NCBI RefSeq assembly: GCF_000003815.2
Contig: NC_049985.1
Coordinates: 20,619,243 to 20,674,497 of the forward strand
Source: Branchiostoma floridae
Taxonomy: Eukaryota; Chordata; Leptocardii; Amphioxiformes; Branchiostomatidae
Reading direction: 5' to 3'
Length of the DNA stretch: 55,255 bases
Part shown: positions 31,701 through 40,700 of the stretch, piece after piece
Layout of the letters: each line of letters begins with the position of its first letter
Position numbering within the stretch: position 1 is the first letter of the stretch
The notes under the pieces: model-generated
Databases searched by the model: none
What the model was told of the DNA's origin: nothing
The model's input: the letters and a program-made list of their open reading frames with translations, nothing else
Translations under genes and position numbers: made by a program

Positions 31701-34700
31701 TTTAGCGGGCGTGCGTCTCTTTACGGCGCCGACACGCCCGGGACCCGCCCGCGACCTCCCACAATATCACTTCCTGTTGCTTATTATAACAAATTCATAC
31801 ATGTTGTCGGTATTGGCATTGCGCCTTTACACAGGCAATTATCGGCCTAATTGTACCACGTATGCCGATTTTTAGCACGCATTTTCAGTCAAGTTGTCGA
31901 CGACGTTTGACAAATTTTCGTGCAATTATCCGGCATTGGTGACTTTTCGTCGTGCAGATAAGTGAAGTCACTAACAATGGAGTGAATGGGAGCCGGTTAG
32001 GGATTCCGAGCAATTGACCAAAGTGTTCGTTTATCCGACATGCAATTAACTGGCTTCTACTGTACTATGTTTTGTTGCTTAAGCTGATAGCCAATTGCTT
32101 GAACGGGGAAAGAAATTTGTTATGACATTGTAAAACTTCAGTCATTTGTACACCATATTCAGGTTTTCACAATCATCAGCAAAGTTCTTAATTTTGTACA
32201 ATTCTCTTTATTCTGGTATCTCCAGAAAACTGAGAAAGACTTTGTTTCTAATCAAGGGAAAATTTGCAGGAATGATGTGTAACAGTTCCCTTCACACAAC
32301 AAATGACACATTAACAGATCACTCTCCTGTGCAGAGCTGAACCCTTGTCCTACAACTCCTTGGATTCACCTCTGCTTTTCCTGGCAGGGTTTTTAACTTC
32401 TGCGGCATCTTGCTTTTATCAAGCTTGCCTTGGTTTGCACTTAGCCAATCAGCGCCCAGATTTCAAATTTCCATTATAGCAGGAATGTATATAGAGAAAT
32501 GCAGGTTTTCCAGTTGTCTGTTTTGTGAGGTGATAATCCGATTGGCTGAGACCTGGTCACGCCCACAGAAGTGGAAAACCCTGCCTGGAGAAGCAGAGGA
32601 GAATCTTATAGGAGTTCTAGCTCTGCATAGGAGAATACAACAGAATCCTGAAAAGTGAAGAAAAAGCAATTGAGTACCCAAGGTTATCACACAGGTAGCA
32701 TTACCTTGATCCTGTGGGTCAACATCATGCATAACCGAAGCTCTGCCAAGAGCATTAGTGGCTGTGAGAGTCATATAGTGAATTATACCATACAACGTTG
32801 CATTGAATGGAAAGTGGCAAGAGTTTTCTCCCATCCTCGGACATCGGTGTCATCCAGTACCATCACTGAAAATAGTCAGACAAGTGCCTTCAAGTCAATC
32901 AAGCATGCATGCACACCCTCCCAACATTGCTGCAGTCAGCAACAGTCTGTGCACTTTAACCAACAAGATCATTCACAAATTCATCTTGCAACTGTCATTT
33001 GCTTGCCAGTATCACGAATAACACTACTTTGCTGTGAACAGTTTGTTCTGTTCAATTAACCCAGCCTGACCACCTTTGGGGACATGTTTGTTACAGAAGT
33101 TGTGCAAGACCAGAGGGATACAAATTTTCAACATGCCAGGATGGAACAGTACTCCCAGACAGAGTTTCACCTTGCCAGTTTCATCCCTGAAAATAGATGA
33201 GACAAGTGCCTTCAAGTCGATCAAGCATGCATATCCTCCTGACATAGCTGCAGTCAGTAACTGTCTACACTTTAACCAACAAGACCATTCACAAATACAC
33301 TTTGCAACTGTCAGCAGCTTGCCAGCAGTATCATGAATAACATTACTTTGCCGTGAACAATTTGTTCCGCTTAACCCGGCCTAACAACTTTGAGCATACC
33401 TTTGGTTCAGAAGTTGTGCAAGACCAGAGTGATACAAAATTTCAATATAGATTTGATCCGCCGGGATGGAACAGTACTCTCAAACTTTGATAAGTGTATG
33501 AAGTGGGTCCTTTGATGAGCTTAAGGTATGGCTCTTAGAGCTGTGTACCTAAACAAATTTTAGGTACAGGTACACGGGTTTAGGTACAGGTCCGGACCTG
33601 AATTTGTACCTGAACTGCTTGTCCAAATATTTGACGATCTTTGGTGACGAAAAAGTATGTTTGAACTGGTATATACAGTGTTAAAAATAGACACAAACCT
33701 ATTGCGTAGGATCTATAATTCCACAGCACCAACATCACCAGTAGGGATTATTTTATGGAAACTAAGACGAAAATTGTCCCCATGTTGACAATGAAAATTT
33801 TTTTTCTGAATGCTAACATGTATGCAAAATGTCTCTGCAAGTTTGGAATGGTTTTTTTTTACCATCTAAAGGGACTATTTGCCTTAATTTGAAGTGAAAT
33901 TTTCTGTCAGTTCCCTTGTGTAGTATCGGTACACTGTACCGTACACAGCCCTAATGGCTCTCCTAGAACATTTGACATCTGATCCAATCTCAAATCCGAT
34001 ACTATCCCCAGGACAACCCCAACTCATTTCCCTTGAGACGAGAGAGGATGATTATACATGACTTGTTAAGTACCTTTCTCAGGGACACAACATTGGGGAC
34101 TGCAAGGAATTCGAAAAAAGAATCTTGAAATTAGATTATCTGGTCAACAACCTTCAACCACTCACAGTGGCAGCATCTCTTCTCCCTAATTAAAGTCACA
34201 TCGAGCTTCAGCAAGTTCGACTGACTGACTCATGTATCAGCTGAAAGCTCTCTTCATGAGAGTTGTCATTTAAGAATTTTTAGTGAATGATGTTCACAGC
34301 TCTAGATATGATTGATTGAAAGTCGGATGAAGCTGGGTATCAAAGTTTAGGAATGATCATCATAAAAATCATAAATAAGTTATAGACTGCATGTGATGAC
34401 TGCAACCATGTCTCCCTTTTAAGCCAAACCTTAATCTCTTTAAAGAAAATAATTATACATATTCAGGTGCAAGGGGAAGGTATGCAGTGAGAATAAAACC
34501 ACCAAGTATAAGACAACACCTTACGCCAGCCTGGAAAAAGATTTGAAGAGATCAGTTGCTGTAGAATGAATAATCTATAGTAGAGGAGGGAAATGGATAT
34601 TATCATATAGTTTTGAGGCAAGACTTAAACAGTTATTCATGGTCAGGTGGTCATGAGCATATTGATATTAACAAATGTATGACAAGTGTACAGATAGTAA

Positions 34701-37700
34701 TCTACATTGTATGTCACATAAATTTGTCAAGGAACTGTCATATCTTAAGTTAAAGATAATTAAAGTAACTAACAGTAGTAACAGATACATTGGGAGGAAA
34801 GGAAGACAAGCACTTTGAAAAGTAAACAATGAGTAAGGTACATGTACCACAATGCATTATATACACATGATTATCAAATATACTAAAAATTATATGGAAA
34901 TAGTGTGAAAATTGTTAATAGGCAATAATCATTCAGAGTAACAATGTCTTAGCAAGTTTTGTACTGATCATTATACATTTGTATACAGAATATGCAACTG
35001 AATATTTAGAAAATGCAACAGTATGGAAACAATCAATGAATATTTAGAAAATGCAACAGTATGGAAACATTCAGTGATATGCAATGATATCATATTCTAT
35101 AATTATATTATTATTTCGACTACATCGACATTCCATTTCTCAAGGCCCATTACGATTATGATTGTCAAAAGACATCCAAGCATACAAATATTTTTTCCAA
35201 ATTTCAAAATCTCACTTACATGTACATGTACTAGCCAATTGTATTTTCTTTGGTAAGTTTTCTTACTGTATGGTTGTGCTTGGGAATTGTTTTTTCTTTT
35301 TCAAAGTGAAAGCTATTAAAGGAGTTAATTGGAGCTGGACACTTACTTGAAGGTGTAAGTCAGGTTGTACGTTGTTTTGAGTATCGGGTCGCGCCCGCGG
35401 TTCCACCAACACGTGAAGGGTCCGAGATTGTCCGACAGACAGCGCTCGAACGTGGGCTGATCGGGAGGATCTAGAAAGGTCATCAGGTCATGAGTGACAA
35501 TAAGCCAGGTCACAGTTTGATCTGTGCAGGTGCAGTGTGATGCATTGTGGGCAATATGTCAAAGTTGAAGGCCCCTTATTGTTATCAAACAAAACACATC
35601 TGGACATGCATCAAGCATGGTCTAGGGCATCAAGCATGGTCTAGGGCTGACATCAGAGTTGGATTGCGCAGTAGAGGGCAAAATAATGGGAATACGATTT
35701 GGGTGGGACTTAAAATCCTTGAAAATTCTTCTTTTCCTTGAAAATGTTTGCCTAATCTGGAGACTTTTTCAGTAAGAAAGGACAGGTAGGGTCTAAGCTT
35801 TCTTGTTTTGGTCAAAATTTGTTCAGTTCAGCAGTTTAGTTGGTGTAAGGACAGGTTTGAGTTGATGGGTGCTACTGGTTGTATCAGGAGGGAACGGGGG
35901 TCAAAGCTGAGGTTTCTTTCATAGAGCGAGCTTTTCTCGGAGAATGAGGCCAACAACCCCATTTTCTTTGAATGGTTATAAACTAGAACCAAGTGACTTT
36001 CTGGTGGAGAAGAATTTTTAAGATTGAAATATGGGTTAGGCCACACCAATTTAATTTCTTGGTTCACGGATTTTTTCATAAAAATATGGAGCGATAGGGG
36101 AAAAAAAAATAAAAAATAAAAATTGTAAAATGGTTGGGGTAAAGATAAGGGCTAATCCAAAACATGAAGAATAGAATGTTTTCAGCTTGAAAAAAGTACA
36201 AAAACACTATTACTGTACAGTAAAAGCACCTGTTCATTGAAAATTACAAAAGTAGTGTCAGTTTTTATGTTTGTCCCATTCTTCATGAATGAAAAATATA
36301 ACTGCAATAATAATACCCACATTTTAAGGCGCTTATAATATAAAGGCCAAAACAAGCCAGCCATGGCAAACCCAGATGGCACTACTGCATCCAGGTTTGG
36401 ACAGGTTTTCTAAAATTCACTTGTCCTATCAGGCAAGTCCTAGCCTGGAATCCAGCCATGTTGTGCTTTGGTCGCTCCCCGAAGGTGCGCTTCCTGCCAA
36501 CACGTCTGGTGTTCGTTACCATTGGAACGATCGGCATTTGCATATTCACAGAGATTTTATGCGATATTTCTGATTGGCTGTTAGGTCTATAAGCCCCCTT
36601 CAAAATTATGTTTACAGTTTTCACGTCTGCATGACAAGAGATCACGTGAGAAATGGCGCCTCGCGATTGGTGTTCTCCTCTCAGAGGTCATCCAATCAGC
36701 AAAGAGCGGCAAATATGAAAATTCATGAGTCTGCTCATTAGTGACGTAAGGGCCGATCGTTCCAATGGTAACGAACACCAGACGTGTTGGCAGGAAGCGT
36801 ACCTTCGGGGAGCGACCAAAGCACAACACGGCTGGATTCCAGGCTAGGCAAGTCCATGACAAGTTGAAATTCATAACCCTTTAGAACCTTGCCTTGCAGT
36901 AAAAGGATTTTGATGGGGGCGACTAACATTCATTGATACCATCATGATAGCAAAACATACGTCTTGTAATGACCGTTAGTTGATTTGAAGAAATTGCTAC
37001 AAAATTTCAAAGTCAGAATCTGCATGCAACATTGATTAAAGTCAAGAAATACTAAAACATAAGTACATGTATGTTAGTCAGAGTTAAAGACTTGTTTTAT
37101 TGGTTAAGTGAAACGTTAATTAGTTGGTTAGTTATTCAGTAAAGTGATATTGGTTGATTTATTCATAGATTACTTATTGATTGGTCTGGTATTGGCTGTC
37201 GACTGGTTAACACATATCTTAATTGGTTTTTCTATTGACTTGATCATTTTTTGATTGATTGGTTAAATTTTGTTACAGTAAAAAAATACAGTAAAATCGA
37301 ATGATTATTGATCAGATTCTTGATTTTTATATCTAACAAGATACTGGCTGAGTGATCCACAGCTACATTGTAGATTGCAGCTAATTTTGACAATCACTGA
37401 TTATCCTTTATTGCTTATTGTACTTGATTGAATGATTGACTGATTGATTGATTTGCCATCCAATCGCAATGTAGCACACTGGGACGGGGTACTTACATCC
37501 GACCTTGAGCCTCTGGCCACCCTGCAGGCTAGCTGGCGGCAGATAACACTCGTATCTACCGACCGAGCCGACATGCACCGGCTCTATCACCAACTGGAGC
37601 GAGCTATCGCTTAGCACGTGGTAGCTTTCATTGGGCAATCGCAAACCGTTAAATTTCCAATACGCCTGCTGGGCTGTATACATCGAGGTATCAAACAGCG

Positions 37701-40700
37701 TGCAGTTCAGGACAAAGACAGAACCGATTACTGCCCGGGGTCATTTGGGGTTACCTCACCTGTTAGTGCAAGGGAAGACAAGACAAAAACAGACGGGTGT
37801 TAGTGTTTGTTCCAGGACAGACGTTACTTACAACCGACTTCAAGAATCTCCCCCCCAATTAGGTGCCGGTTGTCCAAACGTGAGCGACACTCGTAGATTC
37901 CCCGCGAGCTCTCCGTGATGTTGGGGATGACCAGCTGGATCAGGGTAGCGTCAACGATCTTGTACCATTTCTGCGGAAGCTCCTCGCTGTAGTGCTTCCA
38001 GACAGTGTCGTTCGCCGTGAGGTCCGTTCGGTTCACGGTGCAGTTGAAGGTGAACGAAGAGGAGCCTATTTCGGCCACCGGAGTTACGGGTTGAACGTTG
38101 TTTTGAACTGTACATTTGTAACAACAGTCAGACTTGCAAGAAAGCTACATGTAGCACATGGGGCCACATTCATATGTTACCTTTAAATTTATTTCTGATT
38201 TAAAAATAAATTTCATCAGGTTGGTACAATGTACAGGATATTGGAGTTTTCTTTTACACAACAAGTAACGTCTCACCTACATCTGCTACATACATTGCAG
38301 CAAGAAGCAGCACTCCAGTTACAAGCTCTGAGGAAGATGTCTGATAGACAAATTGAAAGCAGCAAGCAGGTCAGACTTTATATTACTGGTTGTGTAAAAG
38401 AAAACTCCAATATCCTTTCTCTCCTCTTTCTTCACTTCTTTCCATACCAGGGCTCGAAATATTTTTTTCTTGCTACCTGCACTGGTGCAGGTAACGTTGA
38501 AAATTACCTGCACCAGACAAACTTTACCTGCACCACTCTGAATTTAGGAAGTATAGATCATACTAAAATTGTTCAGCAACCATTGCTTTTTTTTTCTTTT
38601 ATATTCTATAGGTGATAAAAGTCGATGCAGCTAGTAACAATCCATATACACCTACATTATAGGACATTTACGTATAAAACCCAGTACATGGACCAGTGCA
38701 TGTTAGGTGCAGGTAGACACCAGAAATACCTGCACAGCTCCAATTTTACCTGCACTAACCTGCATATGCAGGTGGTATTTCGAGCCCTGCATACTGATTT
38801 GATAACGTGGATGACATCCACTGGGCACACCACAACTGATGCATGCATTTTCACTTTCACTTTATTTATTTTACCAGGAACGTACAACTCAGGTCAGACT
38901 AGATCTGCTTTTCAGGCAATCCTGGACATACATAGAAACAACACAATAACAATAAAGGCACATTTCAATAACAACATAGCTGTAAAAATAGCATTACTAA
39001 GCAATTAGGTATAAGTCAATTGGCGCTTAAATGTCCTAAACTTCATCAGGCTACATGATTCGAGAGGGAGCTTGTTCCACAGCTGCACGCCGTAGTACAA
39101 CCTTCTTTCTTCTTTTTAAAAGTTGCCCTCTTTTGCATGGCCAGAAAAGTTACACAAATGACTGAACACAAAAAACATGGTACATGATTGTATACCAAAC
39201 AACAACCCTTTGTTGGTGTTATTCATTCACAAAATCTTCTTTGACTTTAGGAAGTCTCTTACTAGGGTTCAAAATACACATTTTCAGCTTACTGCTTGAG
39301 TTAACTGTGTTGGTAAAAGTAATTTAAAGAACAGATGCCACCTAAAAAAGTAGGTAAAATAGGTACAAATGTCAAAAATATACATACGCACAGGCTTTCT
39401 GAATAATAATATTATTGGTACATACAATAAAAATATGTAGTCTTGGAGTGGCATCTGTTCTTTAAGGCCTAGGAAAAAAAAGTTGTGTTTCCTGTTTCCC
39501 GACCGACACTAGAAAAACATGCCGACCCTAGACTTTTTTTTGGGTGAACCGTTTTTTGGACCCAGAAGTCCGAACAATTTCAAGAAATACTAAAAGTCAT
39601 TTTAGACATCTTACTTACTATGGTCACGGAAGGGGGAAATAGCCACAAATCAAATTAGATTAGCCTACAATAAATGCTTATCCGTCCCACTGTGTAAATG
39701 TCGGTTCCATTTTAGGTCAACAATGAAAATTTCCTATGAAAAAAATGTTACCACGAGGCCGATCGGGTACGTACATGATGTATATGGAGCTCCAGCGGAA
39801 AGGTCCTCAATTATCCTCGTAAATTTTCACTCTAAATGAAGAATCAGCGCTCAAAGAAAATAATCATGGGGCAAACAACATTTTTCTTTCTTGTCCACAG
39901 GTATTCAATCCATTTTTCTGTGTTTGAGACGCATTTATGTGGCCCCGAAGGAAGAAACTTTAGCGCTCGGCCAAGAAACGCCGCCATTTTGAATATTGAT
40001 GAGGTACTGCAGTTTTTAACTAGATCGCTAGGTGGCGTTGTTTGGTTTGCTGCAATGTGATTGGCTGCATGTAAAGCGGGAATTTTGACCTTATTTCAAA
40101 TACATAGTGTCATTTTCGACAGGAGAGAAATTTTAAAAAGAGAGGAGCCATACCAAATTGCAAACAAGTGTAGAACATGTATGTTGTTAATGTATTAAAT
40201 GGGAGTCGGTGGACTGATTGCTAACAGCACATTTGGCAGAGTTGTAACATCATGTTACATGCAACACAGTATTTCATTGTATTTATTAATACACAGCACT
40301 ACAGAAATATTCATTGTAATTTACAGATGCTAGATTTGTTTCCTTTAGATTAAAGTTTTTATTTCCATTTAAGGAGGAACATTTAAAGTAGTACAAACAT
40401 GCTTCTACTAGCATGTCTTGTGTCTTGTCTTTGATTAAAATAAAAATATTGTTTTCAGTTTCCTCCCTGCTTGTTAGTCACTGACAAAAAGGCATTAACA
40501 ATAAGTACATATAATATTCATATCTAAACATTGGTTAATAAACATGAGACCGCGTGGCGCAGTGGCGACATTCGTGCTTCGTGACCGAGAGGTTGCGGGT
40601 TCGAATCCGTCTGCGTGTCACCGATCTTGTGCCCTTGGGAAAGGCCTAGCTTCGGCTAGGGCCGTCCCTCGGATAGGACGCTAAATGGAGGTCCCGTGTA

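Noticed and set aside
40550-40625. A tRNA gene.
   Set aside because: A and B boxes are present, but the acceptor arm does not close and the sequence continues into a SINE body with a tail and target duplication.
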